DNA of 64,000 bases from Sorghum bicolor (lineage: Eukaryota; Streptophyta; Magnoliopsida; Poales; Poaceae), in the NCBI RefSeq assembly GCF_000003195.3, contig NC_012873.2, positions 10,439,894 to 10,503,893 on the forward strand, in the 5' to 3' direction. This document shows, one piece after another, positions 45,096-56,902 of this stretch. A model generated the notes under the pieces. The model did no database searches and was not told the DNA's origin. It worked only from the letters and a program-made list of their open reading frames with translations. The position numbers and the translations under genes were made by a program. Numbering within the stretch: the first letter of the stretch is position 1; each line of letters opens with the position of its first letter.

Positions 45096-48000
45096 GGTTT
45101 CTTTTTTGGAATATTAGGGGGATAGGAAAGAGCAGTAGGAAAAGGCAGGTTCGAGAGTTTATTGAAGAACATAATCTACAAGTGGTAGGGATACAGGAGA
45201 CAATCAAAGAGTCTTTTTCAGACAGAGATCTTCTGGAGTTAGCTGGGAACAAGGTGTTCTCTTGGAAATGGTCTTCTGCTAAAGGAAAATCTAGAGGTAT
45301 TTTGATGGGGGTCAATCAAGAGAATTTAGAAATGGAAACTTATGATATTTTGGAGTATTGTGTGGTGATGACTATTAGAAATAGATTATCTAATTTTAGA
45401 TGGGTTATGGTAACTGTATATGGTCCTGTGCAGCATGAATACTCAGGGGATTTCCTTGCAGAATTAGACTCAGTCTGCCAGCAAACCTTGTTGCCCATTA
45501 TCATTAGGGGACTTTAATTTGATAAGAGAAGAATCTGACAAGAATTCTGATAATGTCAATTTTCATTTAATGGATCAGTTTAATACTTTCATAGGGGATC
45601 ATCAGTTAAGGGAACTCAAAAGATCTGGGCAGAGGTATACCTGGACTAATAAGCAGAGTAAACCAGTCATGGTTAATCTGGATAGAGTACTTTTCTCTTC
45701 TGGTTGGGAGGAGAAGTATCCTTTATCTCTCTCTTGGTGTTTAACTAGAGTAGGGTCAGATCATTCTCCAATCACTGTGGATGATTGGGAGAGTTTGACT
45801 ACTAGGCCTAGATATTTCTTTTTTGATTAGCAATGGGTGCTGGTGGAAGGTTTTAGAGAGTTATCTACATGTATTTGGAGAGAATCTCAGGCAAGGTGCC
45901 CAGATACTTGTTATTCCCTAGATTCCTGGCATGGCTGTCTGGTGTGGCTAAGAACCAAATTAAAAGGTTGGAATATTAGGAGAATAGGTGAACAGAAAAA
46001 GAAGAGAAATGAGCTTATGGCTGAGCTATCTATTATAGATTCTCAGGCTGAAGTAAGGGAACTCAGCCAGGAGGAATGGATGCATAGATACAGTATAGAA
46101 AAACAGCTGGAGGTTTTCTATGCTGAAGAGGAATTATATTGGAGGCAAAGAATGGGTAAGCATTGGTTGCAGGCTGGTGACTCAAATACAAAATTTTTCC
46201 ATCAATTTGCAAATGGGAGAAGAAGGAAAAGTACTATTGTACAACTTGAAACTGACCATGGGATGATCAAAACTCAAGAGGAAATTATGGGTCATGTTGT
46301 TCAATTTTACAAAAACTTGTTTGGGCCTGTGGATCAAAAACATATCTTCTTATCTAGTAATTTCTGGTCTGCTGACAAGAAAGTTAAGGAGGATGATAAA
46401 GAGAGATTAATGAAAGACTTTTCAGAAGAAGAGGTTAGACATGCCATTTTTGATATGAAAAAGGATGCTGCTCTTGGCCCAAATGGTTTTGGTGCCCTCT
46501 TTTTTCAAACCTTTTGGGAGGTCATCAAAGAAAGATATCTTAAAATGTTCTTGGATTTCCATAAGGGTGAGCTAGACATAAAGAGATTGAATTTTGGAGT
46601 TATAACCTTAGTTCCTAAAGTTCAGGATGCTAGCTGCATAAAGCAGTATAGGCCTATTTGCCTTCTCAACGTGGATTACAAAGGTTTTACTAAAGTTCTT
46701 ACAGAGAGGGTGACTCCTATGGTGAAGGATGTAATTGGAAATAATCAGACTGGTTTTATTAAAGGAAGATGCATCTTGGAAGGAGTTGTTATTCTCCATG
46801 AGGTCATAAACTTGTTAAGGAACGACAAGAGGAAAGGAATGATCCTTAAAATAGATTTTGAAAAAGCTTATGACAGGGTGAGATGGGACTTTTTAGAGGA
46901 AGTTTTACATGGAAATGACTTCCCTGTGAAATGGGTCAATTGGGTCATGCAAACTGTCAAAGGAGGACAAGTTTGTATTAATATTAATGGGACAAGGGGT
47001 CCCTACTTTAGAACTTTGAGGGGTCTGCGACAGGGGGATCCTTTATCTCCTCTTTTATTCAATTTAGTAGCTGATGCTTTGAGTTCAATGTTAGACAAAG
47101 CAGTTGAGAAAAATCTTATTGTGGGAGTGCTTGATTCTTTAATTGATAAAGGCATTTCTGATATCCAGTATGCAGATGATACTATTATTATGACAGATGG
47201 ATCTGATCAGTCGATTATAAACCTCAAAATCCTGCTTTATTGCTTTGAATGGCTATCTGGTTTGAAGATTAATTATCACAAGAGTGAGGTTTTGTTGTTT
47301 GGTTATTCTCAGACAGAAAAAGAAAGAAAGGCTAATATGCTAAATTGTAAGCTGGGGGAGCTGCCAATTAAGTACTTAGGCATTCCAGTGTCTGACAAGG
47401 CGTTAGGCATAAATGCTTTCCAAGGGCTTCCTGTTCGTATGAGTAAAAGGCTAGATCCTTGGAAAGGGAAGTTTATGACATCTGGTGGAAAGTTGATCCT
47501 TACAAATTCTTGCCTGAGTAATCTGCCAATGTATATGATGGGGTTTTATATGTTGCCGAAGGGGGTACATAAGAAAATGGATGCTATCAGAGCAAAGTTC
47601 TTCTGGCAAGGGGCAGAGGAACAGTTTAAGTATCATATGGCTAAATGGATAGCAGTGGCTAGACCAAAAGCCCAGGGGGGCCTGGGGATTATCAATACCT
47701 ATTTGATGAATGAATGTCTGATTACAAAATGGATCTGGAAGATTGATAAGAGGCCCAATGAACTGTGGTATAAAATTTTAGATGCTAAACATATGAAAGG
47801 AAAAGGTTTTCTTGGCTCATCTTGTCAGGGCTCCTCTCAATTTTGGAAAGGTCTCCATAAGGTGAAACACTTATATAAATGGGGTGCTGAATATAAGGTG
47901 CATAATGGGAGTGCTGTTCAATTTTGGCATGATAACTGGTTGGGAGGTCTTCCCTTGAGAATACAGTATAGACATATTTTTGAAATTTGTCAAAATCTAG

Positions 48001-48814
48001 AAGCTACAGTGAAAAGTATGTGGAAGGAGAGTGGTTGGGATATCCCTCAGAAGAAATCTTACATGGGGCTGTACTGGATGAATGGAATGATCTACAGGAG
48101 GTGCTGCAAGATGTGAGTTTAGATGGATTAGGAGATGATGAAGTCAGTTGGGTTCTTGAAAAATCAAGGAAATTTTCAACTAGATCGCTTTACACTTGTC
48201 TTACTCATGGGGGAGTCAAAGATAAGGTAAATGAGATGATCTGGGGATGTAGAATGCCTTTAAAAGTTAAAGTTTTCCTTTGGCAAGTTTTTCATAGGAA
48301 ATTACAAACTGCTTCCTCTCTTACAAAACGGGGATGGCAGGGAAGCCCTCTCTATTGTGTTTGTCTTGAAACCGAAACGGTCAATCATCTTTTGTTTGGG
48401 TGTGTCTTTGCGCAATACGTTTGGAGTTGCATAAGGGATGCTTTTAATCTTCACACTTTTTCGACGTCGATACATGATGTAACCTCTCAATGGGTGCCAA
48501 GGAGGCTCGGTATTTCTAAGAAACTATGTTTCACATTTTTTGCAGTAATGACTTGGACGATTTGGAAGAATAGAAACAAGATGGCCATCGAGAAACGTTT
48601 CCCTAATTCACCTGATGTTGTGATTCACTCGGCTATCAATCTTCTGCAGACTTGGGTGGACCTACAAAAGGAGAACGACAAAGCCAAGATGAAGGAGATG
48701 GTTCAGTCCTTATCTGGATGTTGCAGGAAGATCATTCTATCAACTCCTCTTCGGATGTGGTGGTCATTTAGTTTTTTTTTATCTTCCTGGGTGGTTGGCT
48801 CTTCACTAGGCTGA
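45092..48814 (+). pseudogene. LINE ORF2: endonuclease, reverse transcriptase, zf-RVT
   Basis: Starts at ATG 45092, overlapping the ORF1 stop as ATGA. The APE-type endonuclease (to about 45830) shows LFWNIRG, IQET, VYGP and GSDHSP. The RT (about 46560-47400) shows YRPICLLN, KIDFEKAYDRV, LRGLRQGDPLSPLLF and the catalytic YADD at 47169-47180. A C-terminal zf-RVT region (about 48180-48450: LKVKVFLWQ, YCVC, NHLLFGC) follows. Breaks: a frameshift at about 45510 within the endonuclease GDFN-like block, a TAG at 45828-45830, and a frameshift near 48050 before zf-RVT. The protein nicks target DNA and primes reverse transcription in intact elements; this copy cannot make it. Confidence 0.9.
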
Positions 48815-49020
48815 TCACTTAGTTAGGTTGTTTTGGTGTTGGTCTGAACTTTTGTGGGTTGCTGCGTTCTTTTAAATTGGTATTCCCAGTATATAATAAC
48901 TCTGTTATTGGATTTCTTAAAAGCCGAGGTAATCTCCTTTAAAAAAATCGTTTCATGGAAACGAGAAGGGGGAAACGAGTGAGCGCCGTTTTCCACGTGT
49001 TGGAAACCGGATGAAATTTG

Positions 49021-49260
49021 GGCCTTGTTTAGTTCAAAAAAAAATAAAGAAATTGATAAATAATTTTACATTTCCGATGACATCAAATCTTCCGGCGCAT
49101 TCATAAAGTATTAAATTTAGATAAAAAATAATAACTAATTACACAGTTTATCTATAATTTACGAGACGAATCTTTTAAGTCTAGTTAGTCTATGATTAGA
49201 CAATATTTATTAAATATAGATGAAAATACAATAGTGTCTATTTTGTAAAAAAAAATTGAA
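49021..49260. mobile_element. Tourist-type MITE, right end eroded
   Basis: GGCCTTGTTTAGTTC at the left; the interior (TTTACGAGACGAATCTTTT) matches the family; the right end stops around AAAAAATTGAACC without the usual terminus. Confidence 0.7.
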
Positions 49261-49992
49261 CCATGTCACCCTGTGCGGCCACCTATCCCTTCTATCCTAC
49301 TCTCGCCGCTCTCCTTACCTTCCGGCGTCGATCTACTCTTTCCCCTTCGAGAGAGCAGAACGCAAGTGAAATCTGGACTTCTTTGCTCCCCTCCCCTCCA
49401 CACGTCTCCTCAGTCTCCAGATGGACGCAACTCCAGCGGTGGCGGAAAGCTCAGGGCGGTGCGGGTCTGACGAGGGGGAAATGGGCGTGGTGGTGGCCAG
49501 CGCAAGCGCAAAGCAGCATCATCGCTTGTGCCACTGCCGAGTTCATCGCCTTCGCTGCTGCCGAGTTCGTGGCCTGCGCCGCTGATTAGCTCGTCTGCAC
49601 TAGATTCAGTGTTTCGGTTCCAGATCCTTAGTGTAGTACTCCCGTTGGTGCTTCTGAAATCTTGTTTACTATTGGAATTTCTGTCCGTACAAGATCCTAG
49701 TGCAGTACTCTTGTTGGTAGTTCGAATCTAGTGTAAGTAGTACTCTTGTTCAGTTCTTCCCAATTTCATTCATGCCACGAGTCTGAGCTTTTACAGTATT
49801 CACTTCTGAATTACTTTCTTTTCTCCACGAAGGTACGATCAGTTTGTAATATGAAACTGCTACCTAGTGCTTGAGTGAATGCTGCCATTTTAAGTGTGAA
49901 AGCCTTCCCTTTTCCACGAGATGTGACTCTGTATGGTGAACTGTTCTGCTATTTTATTTGCTAATTTTATTGTATTCTCAAATGGCTACACA
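49261..49992. other. Unassigned region with GC-rich patch
   Basis: Frames at 49263-49731 (+) lie in a GC-rich patch without a recognised domain. A degraded gene or 5' leader is possible, but nothing supports it. Confidence 0.3.
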
Positions 49993-50220
49993 GGTCTTGT
50001 TTAGTTCACCCTGAAAACCAAAAAATTTTCAAGATTCTCCGTCACATCGAATCTTTCGGCACATGCATGAAACATTTATAGACGAAAATAAAAAATAATT
50101 ACACAGTTTAGCTGTAAATCACGAGACGAATCTTTTGATCCTAGTTAGATTGGATAATATTTGTCACAAACAAACGCTACAGTACCGAAAATTTTTCACT
50201 TTTCGGAACTAAACAAAGCC
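49993..50220. mobile_element. Tourist-type MITE, GGCCTTGTTTAG family
   Basis: GGTCTTGTTTAGTTCACC at the left and GGAACTAAACAAAGCC at the right with the family interior. Flanking trinucleotides have diverged. Confidence 0.75.
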
Positions 50221-50536
50221 ATAGTTCACATGACACATTTGATCACAACACAACCTTCTTTAGGGCAGTGCAAACGTAGTCTTAGGGAACAGCTTTTTCT
50301 TTCTCTTCTTTTGTGTAAGTCCACGAAGAAATCTCTTCTTCGGGAATGGCTTTCTCAGTTTTACATTTGTTTTTTCCTTTTGTACAGACAAAATCTATAA
50401 AATGAATCCAGTAGAGCTTCTCCTCCTGTTTATTAAAAAAAACAATAATGCAAGAATTAAATGATAAAGCTAGCCTATGAAATAGGGAAGTGAAACTGTA
50501 TATTAGGGGACTCTGTTTCATTGTGTTTTACTTCTA
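50221..50536. other. Unassigned spacer
   Basis: I see no gene or recognisable repeat here. Confidence 0.4.
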
Positions 50537-50757
50537 GGCCGTGTTTAGTTCGGGTAGAAAAAAATTCGCGATACTGTAGCACTTTCGTTTATTTGTGGCA
50601 ATTATTATCCAACCATAGACTAACTCGGTTTAAAAGATTCATTTCGTAAATTTCGACCAAACTATGCAATTAGTTTTTTATTTTTGTCTATATTTAATAC
50701 TCCATGTATGCGTCTAAAGATTCGATGTGACGGGAAATCTTGAAAAATTTTGAGTTT
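50537..50757. mobile_element. Tourist-type MITE, right end truncated
   Basis: GGCCGTGTTTAGTTCGGG at the left, conserved interior in the reverse orientation to its neighbour at 49993; the right terminus is replaced by unrelated sequence after TTGAAAAATTTTGAG. Confidence 0.7.
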
Positions 50758-52739
50758 TGGTGTCTTGAAAATAGGGGCATGAAATCTTTCATTGAGACTG
50801 ACATAAATAATAGTCCACCTAGGATTGAAGAGCGGGTGGGCAAGTCTAAAGTGCACAGTTTCAACCGCTAGGCTATGTTGGGAGTTTGGTTAAGTCTGGT
50901 TCATTTTTTCTTATATCATATAGTACTATTATTTAATTAAACAAAACATAAAAAATATGTTGAGCTACTTAGAGACTTCACATAGATTTATTTTTTTATA
51001 TATATTATAACTAGAGATAGTGCAGCGACTATATGTTCTAAAATAAGACAAAAGTTTGTGTCTTCATTATTTAATTCTATAATAATTAATTAATGGTCTA
51101 TAATTAATCTATACAAACATAATTATGATGTCCGTACAAATAAAAGTATAATTAGCTTGTTCATACAAACCTTGTGAAATGTCCATACAAATTAATCTAA
51201 TTATATAAATAAATCTGATAGAACATCTCAGATTGATCCTAAAAACCGGTTGCAGCTATAGTATATCTCCACTGCCAGTAGCGTACATCTTGAATGGTGT
51301 AACCACGCTCATTTTCTATGTAATGCAAGGCCCGCAGTACATCACTCTCCACTACCTCACAATGTCGAGGACATGGCATCTAGATATAGCCTACAGACAG
51401 ACTATTGATGATCTGGTTCTTCCTAAATCTCACACAATTCTGGATACAGATCGTCGTTGTCTGGCCCATCTCTTTCACAAAGTCTCAAGCGTATCCGAGT
51501 TTCTGTAGAGCTTGGGTGAGAATAGGACTCAAGCCACACGTAACATAGGTGTAATCATAGGGCATAAACCTATAAGCGCCCAAACAAAAAATATCATAAA
51601 ACGCTCATATAATAATATGAATAAATAAACATTACTCTCATATCATACATAACGTACTGCATCCCTATCATTGAATGTCGCATACCTCTCGCTTACTAGT
51701 GGCACATCTAGACTATGTTGCATTAAAGCTCACATCTTCATCCACGCTCAATTACATGCAAAGAAAGGAGCACGCCATCTATCTAGGTGCCTACCTTAGT
51801 AAGCGACCGTGGTCTAGTAGGAACTATGATGTTCCGAAGCACCTCAATATTGTTCCTAATGGGTATCTTGAAAGCGAGATTGCACGTCCATATCTCGTCT
51901 CCTTCGTCATTCTCGACCTCACTTGTCGTGTTCTCGAAGATGTCCCATACCCTGAGCCCCCATAATGTTGATTCCAACCACCCGATCGGTTTTATAGTCT
52001 GTTGCATATGCAATAATCGTATATGAATGAATGTATATATTCAAAAATTATATTAACACGTAAAATTTAAAAAATATATATTATTGATGAGTCCAGGCAA
52101 CATAGAACGACACATACTGGCGATGGCGCAAATGGAAGATCGCAAGGGTGGAAACCTAGTTCTTGTGGCTAGGGAAGTCCGCACCCATTCATCATAACTA
52201 AAAATAATAAAAAAGATCCTAATAAATATAGAACCCTCGTATAAATATTACACTCAACAATATGTATTAGAGAAACATATAAATCATAAATCATCAAGAA
52301 ATAATATTGCTAATAAAGTTCTATAACACAATAAGTGTTTAACAAAAGTTATGTAGAAATGATTTATAAATAAAAATAATGTTGCTAACTAAGATCAAGA
52401 TATAATGTTCTAATGAAGATGTAGAAAATATATTTTTTGTTACTAATAACAAAGGCTATGTAGAACTGATGTATAACTAAAAATAAAATATACCATTATT
52501 AGTATTCCTAATCTAAAAAATCACATAATTGAATATTTGATGCTTATATATTACTAAAGCACGAAACACACTATATTTTTAGCAATAGAGATTAGAAGAA
52601 GAAGTTACTAACCTTTAGAAGATTGAAGATGAAGCCGACGGCCGCGAGTGTGTTGGCTTTTGTTCGGTTGCTCCCACAAGCAAAAACAGATGAACAAGCA
52701 AAACCAGTGTCTTGGGCTGAGAGATACCGAATGAGGCGT
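50758..52739. other. Unassigned region, possible CACTA interior
   Basis: Short frames on both strands at 51233-51508, 51675-51965 and 52013-51783 have no clear domain. The last, on -, is an acidic 76-residue frame. The region precedes a CACTA-like terminus and may be its decayed interior. No gene is called. Confidence 0.35.
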
Positions 52740-53053
52740 GTGTATATATAGGTGAGGACGGCGCTAGAGTGTTGTCAGGCTAATCACCATTGGGTTTTGC
52801 CTCGAACCGATAGTGATAGCACCAAATCACTGTCTGTTCTTGGCTTGAGCTGGTAGTGATAGCCGGACGACCGACCACTGCAGTTTAGGGATACAAACTG
52901 GTAGTGATTGTTATCATCACTGTCGGTTCTGTAACAGAAATAACCAAATTTTGGTTGTTAGAGACTAGAACCGGCAGTGAAGGGTCATCATTGCCGGTTC
53001 TCCTAATTCCAACAGTGAAGCTGCCAACAGTGATGAGTGAAGCTATAGTAGTG
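52740..53053. mobile_element. CACTA-like right terminus with subterminal repeats
   Basis: The end GAAGCTATAGTAGTG has the CACTA signature (CACTACTATAGC on the reverse strand). Within the 300 bp before it, GGTAGTGAT, CACTGTCGGTTC, ACCGGCAGTGA and CAACAGTGA recur in both orientations. The left end was not identified; 41018-41135 is a candidate. Confidence 0.55.
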
Positions 53054-53220
53054 ATGTAACTCTTTAGTTAGCCTTTTAGAGCACACTAGCTAAGTGAGTA
53101 CTATTCTAGCTTATTGTGTGCCTAGTGATTATAGCTACTAAAACTGTGGTAGGTGGCTTACCTTTTAGTAGGCTAGTGCAACATTCATCCGCCTCATAAT
53201 TATCTAATCATTTGGCTTAG

Positions 53221-53776
53221 TGTTGTGAAATTTCTATAGGCTATTCACGACCTTCCAGTCCTCACTACCGACATTGTAACATCATGACATGCCACACCAT
53301 GGCGTGGGAAGAAAGGTCACAATGACGAATATTCCCGAACATATGATGACGACAAGACAAGACAGGATGCCTTGCCAGCCAAGATTACTTACTTCTCACT
53401 CTTTTGGGCCCTTGACTCTCTCATATGTATCCTAGCCCACGAATTCTATATAAGGACAATCAGTCCTCTATTCCATGGGGATGGAACCTGAGAAACACCA
53501 CCGAATTCTATATAAGGACAATCAGTCCTCTATTCCATGGGGATGGAACCTGAGAAACACCACCTCACTCCTACCTCATTTCCTTAGCTTACACACCTCA
53601 TTGCAAGACTTTAGAGCACTTGAACTCAGGAACATGAACTCACACCATCTCTAAGATACTCTAAGACTGGCCGTAGGGCTTCGGCCTAAACCATGTGTCT
53701 TTTAGTGCTACCATCGTCTTACAAGAGCAACACAACACATGTAGAAATTCACTCGTAGGTTGATAAAACACCAACA
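53221..53776. mobile_element. Candidate short solo LTR
   Basis: Starts TGTTGTGAAATTTC and ends AAACACCAACA (TG...CA), contains a TATA-containing segment in two copies and a following CT/CA-rich leader-like tract. The 5-bp flanks CTTAG and CTAGA do not match exactly, so the boundaries are uncertain. Confidence 0.35.
53440..53563. repeat. 62-bp tandem duplication containing a TATA box
   Basis: CGAATTCTATATAAGG begins at 53440 and at 53502, and both copies run identically to AACACCAC. Each unit has its own CTATATAAG. Confidence 0.9.
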
Positions 53777-53980
53777 CTAGACATGGTATTGAAGGTATAC
53801 AATTTCAATTCCCTAATTATACGCTGAATACCAACATCCAAACGGGTGTGTTCAAGCTTTTGGCTTTGTAGGAGAGATATTTCACCAAGTCAAACAAACA
53901 TTGAAACTAGCCATTATTAGATGCATGAAATTCAAACAATAACAAAATATCGCACATGCATATTTTGCATAAACCATCAC

Positions 53981-53986
53981 TTTATT
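53981..53986 (-). terminator. Polyadenylation signal of the P450 gene
   Basis: AATAAA on -, about 63 bp beyond the P450 stop codon, in an AT-rich context. Confidence 0.6.
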
Positions 53987-54048
53987 ATAGTACACAGGAA
54001 GTACGCGTGTACTCCGTAGATATCACCATTTTTATTCTTCTGGTTGAC

Positions 54049-55873
54049 CTAGCCCTCCAATGATTGAGCAACACAAGATTGTAACCTTGGAGTGAGAATG
54101 AGCTTCTCTTTTCGGTGCACTGTTAATCCAAACACCTCTGTCATGTCAATCTCATTCGCTCCTTCCGTCATCTCCCAATCAAAATGACATACAAGATTTG
54201 CCAGCATGATTTCAACGTTGGCCAGGGCGAAATTCACGCCAGGACACATCCTTCGTCCCGACCCAAATGGCAGAAACTGGAAGTCAATTCCTCTAAAATC
54301 GACACCCTCTGTGTCCCCCTTGTTGATGAACCTCTCCGGCATGAATTCCTCTGCAGCATCGCCCCATGACCTCGGGTCGCGGCCGATTGCCCAGACATTG
54401 ACAAACACGGTGGTGCCAGCAGGAACGACGTAGCCATCGATGGTGCACTGCTCTAGTGACTGATGTGGGAGGAGGAGCGGCGATGGCGGGTGCAGACGGA
54501 GCGTTTCTTTGATGACAGCTTTTAGATATGGCATTCCGGTGAGGTTCTCTTCTGTCATGACTTGTTGGTGGTCCTTATTAGGCATGCTGCTGCTTCTCAC
54601 CTCTGCCTTTAGCCTTGCCATAACATCTTGGTGCAGCATCAGTTCAGCCATGGTGAATTCTAGTACCAAGTATGCTGTGTCTGTGCCGGCTGCAAACATA
54701 TCCTGTTCGTTGTTCACATATATGAATATGAAGGTTAGAAATAATAATAGTGCAGGTACAGCCATGGTATAAGCTAGTACGGAGTAATTAATTAGCAAGA
54801 ACGATCAGAGTAGCTATATGAGCAAATGGATGATGATGACGATCGATCTGATGGTTCAAGAAACTGACTGAGAAGTAACAAATGAAAGATGGTAATGAAC
54901 TCACAGCCAAGATTCCTTTGATGCCGTCTCTGGTGAGCCCGTACTCCTCTTGCACCGATAGCAACACATGGGTAAAATCACTCTCGAGGTGTGCCGGTGC
55001 ACCACCTGCCGCCGCCACGCTCGCGTGCTGGTCGATCACCTTATCTAGCACCTCATCCCACCGGTCCCTGAGTCTCTCAGCCTTGCGGCGCCCCGGCCAC
55101 ATGAGCACGCCGCCGGCCACATTGGCCAGGCCAGGATAGAAGTTCTCCAGGCTGAAGCCCCCAAGCACGGCCATGCTCGCGTCCATCACCTCCTTGAACA
55201 CCTTGTCCATGCCGTCCACCCTGAACGACCGCCCCACCACGGCGCGGCTCACCATGTTGGTCGTGAACGAGCTCAGGAGCTCGCTCATGTCCACGGCCGC
55301 GCCTGCCATGGCTGCGCGGCGGAGGTCGCCTACAGCCACTCCCACCTCCTCCTCGCGGGCGGCGCGGTAGGACTGCACCTTCTTGGTGTTGAGCAGGTGC
55401 GTGGTGACCAGCTTCTTGGCCTGCCGCCACCCGTCGCCGTAGGGCGCGAACCCGACGTCCGACGGCCCGTACCCGAGGATGTCGCCGAAGATGGAGCGGG
55501 GCCTGGAGGCTAGCGACTGGTCGTGCGTGCGCAGCACCGCCTGAGCGGCGCGCGGGGACGACGCCACAAGCGTCGGGACCGTGCCGAGGCGGAGCAGCAT
55601 GATGTCCTCGCCGCCGTGCCGGGCGGCGAGGCCCCGCATAGAGACATGCGGGTGCGCGCCGACGAGGTGAAGGTGCCCGATCAGCGGCAGTGCCGGAGGT
55701 GACGGAGGCAGCTTCTTTCGTTGCTTGTTTTTAAGCGTTGTTGCTCCTGTAGAGAAGTAGCGTAGCAGGACGAAGAGCAGGAGGACAGGGACTAGGACTG
55801 GGAAGAAAACTGCTTTCAGCAGCGATGAATTGGCAGTGAGATGATCGATAAATATTGTTGCTTGATTTGCCAT
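54049..55873 (-). CDS. Cytochrome P450, CYP71 clan, two exons
   Basis: Exon 1 is 55873-54905 and exon 2 is 54702-54049, joined by a phase-0 intron (donor GTGAGT, acceptor AACAG), giving 540 residues. N-terminal membrane anchor about residues 19-41, then a proline-rich hinge (PPSPPALP). Helix I oxygen-binding AGTDT at 328-332, ExxR (ETLR) at 389-392, PERF at 445-448 and the heme loop FGSGRRMCPG with Cys476 are all intact. The intron sits just before helix I, the usual A-type position. The N-terminal half resembles grass CYP71C indole monooxygenases of the benzoxazinoid type (GHLHLVG, LLRLG, DVGFAPYG), but the substrate cannot be deduced. Expected to be ER-bound and to need NADPH-P450 reductase. 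No defect was seen. Confidence 0.92.
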
Positions 55874-55944
55874 GATCGATGGCCAGTTGAGCTCAAAAGT
55901 TCTCCGGCCGGGTGTGGTAACTGAGATGCTGTCCTTGGGATGAT

Positions 55945-55953
55945 CTTATATAG
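55945..55953 (-). promoter_or_regulatory. TATA box of the P450 gene
   Basis: On - this reads CTATATAAG, about 72 bp upstream of the start codon, which leaves a 5' leader of about 40 bp. Confidence 0.7.
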
Positions 55954-56142
55954 ATGCATAGTAGAGGTATATATGAGAAAGATATACCCCTATGTATTTT
56001 GCATACGAATAGTTTGGCACAGGAGAGGCAAAGAGATCCACATGCATGCCTTTTTGCATACGGAGAATCGGTCAATTGTTTTCCCTCACAAGTCACAAGT
56101 CCTCTATGCATACACATAGTACACTCAGACTTTTTTTTCATA

Positions 56143-56340
56143 GGCCAGTCTTAATGGTGAACTTCATTACGTTATTTCTAAAATTATTATATTATACGAA
56201 ATGAAATGAGACTAAGATGAAACACCCACTTTCAAGAAAAAAAGATATTTAATTTTAAAACTTATAGAGAGTTGATAACTGTGTGTCAAAAGAGTTTTAT
56301 CTTCTTTTCTCTTCTTAATACACTGTTATTAACACTGGTC
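56143..56340. mobile_element. Tourist-type MITE, GGCCAGTCT family
   Basis: GGCCAGTCTTAATG at the left and TATTAACACTGGTC at the right form an imperfect inverted repeat; about 200 bp, no ORF. It lies just upstream of the P450 promoter, and a related element is at 56903. Confidence 0.65.
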
Positions 56341-56902
56341 TTATGGAGCAAAGACTTTCGCTTTTCAGAGTATGCACAGTGCGTTGCGAGATGCTGTCTA
56401 AATAGCATGAGTTTTACAAAAACCCCCTCACGGATGCTAATGAATGGAGAGAGAGGAGCCTGGTCGTCTCAGGAAGCGACGAGCACGGCTCGTTGACAGT
56501 GAGAAAAAGACGGCCACACAACGCGTCGTATGTCTCACTGACCAACAAGCGTCGGCTCAAGTTGATCCAGTGCGAAGATGGCGTGAAGATGGCCATGGAT
56601 TGCTTTGCTAGGTTGTTCATCACATCGAGCTGCCGCCGAGCCTCCACGCGTGAGATGCCCCGCACGAGCCGCCGCTGGCTACTGCTAATAGACGCCCTGC
56701 GCGAGCTGCCATGGGCCACCCTATGCGAGACATATATTTGAGAGATGTTTCCAATCCGGCTTCCATGGTTTTGAACTCAAAAAGCAGAGAGAGAGAGAGA
56801 GGAAGAACGAAGCTTGCAAGCTCGGCTTGCTAGCATATGCGACCTTGGCACACAGTGAAACGTTAAGGAGTGGAATGTTTGGAACACTGGATCACAGACT
56901 AA
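56341..56902. other. Unassigned spacer
   Basis: Frames on both strands at 56414-56741 carry no domain. A short GA microsatellite lies near 56788. Confidence 0.4.

Larger units (their letters stand above)
41593..48945 (+). mobile_element. Full-length plant L1-type LINE
   Basis: A 7.35-kb element flanked by the exact 14-bp duplication AATCGTTTCATGGA (41579-41592 and 48946-48959), preceded at its 3' end by a short A run. Order on +: GC-rich 5' UTR (41593-41802), ORF1 (41803-45095), ORF2 (45092-48814, endonuclease, RT, zinc finger), 3' UTR. Both ORFs contain stops and frameshifts, so this copy is dead, although the perfect duplication and full length imply a recent insertion. It inserted into MITE-rich, CACTA-like DNA. 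Confidence 0.92.

Noticed and set aside
49263..49731. Possible small serine/leucine-rich secreted protein gene
   Set aside because: No start context, domain or downstream exon supports it, and competing frames of similar length overlap it.
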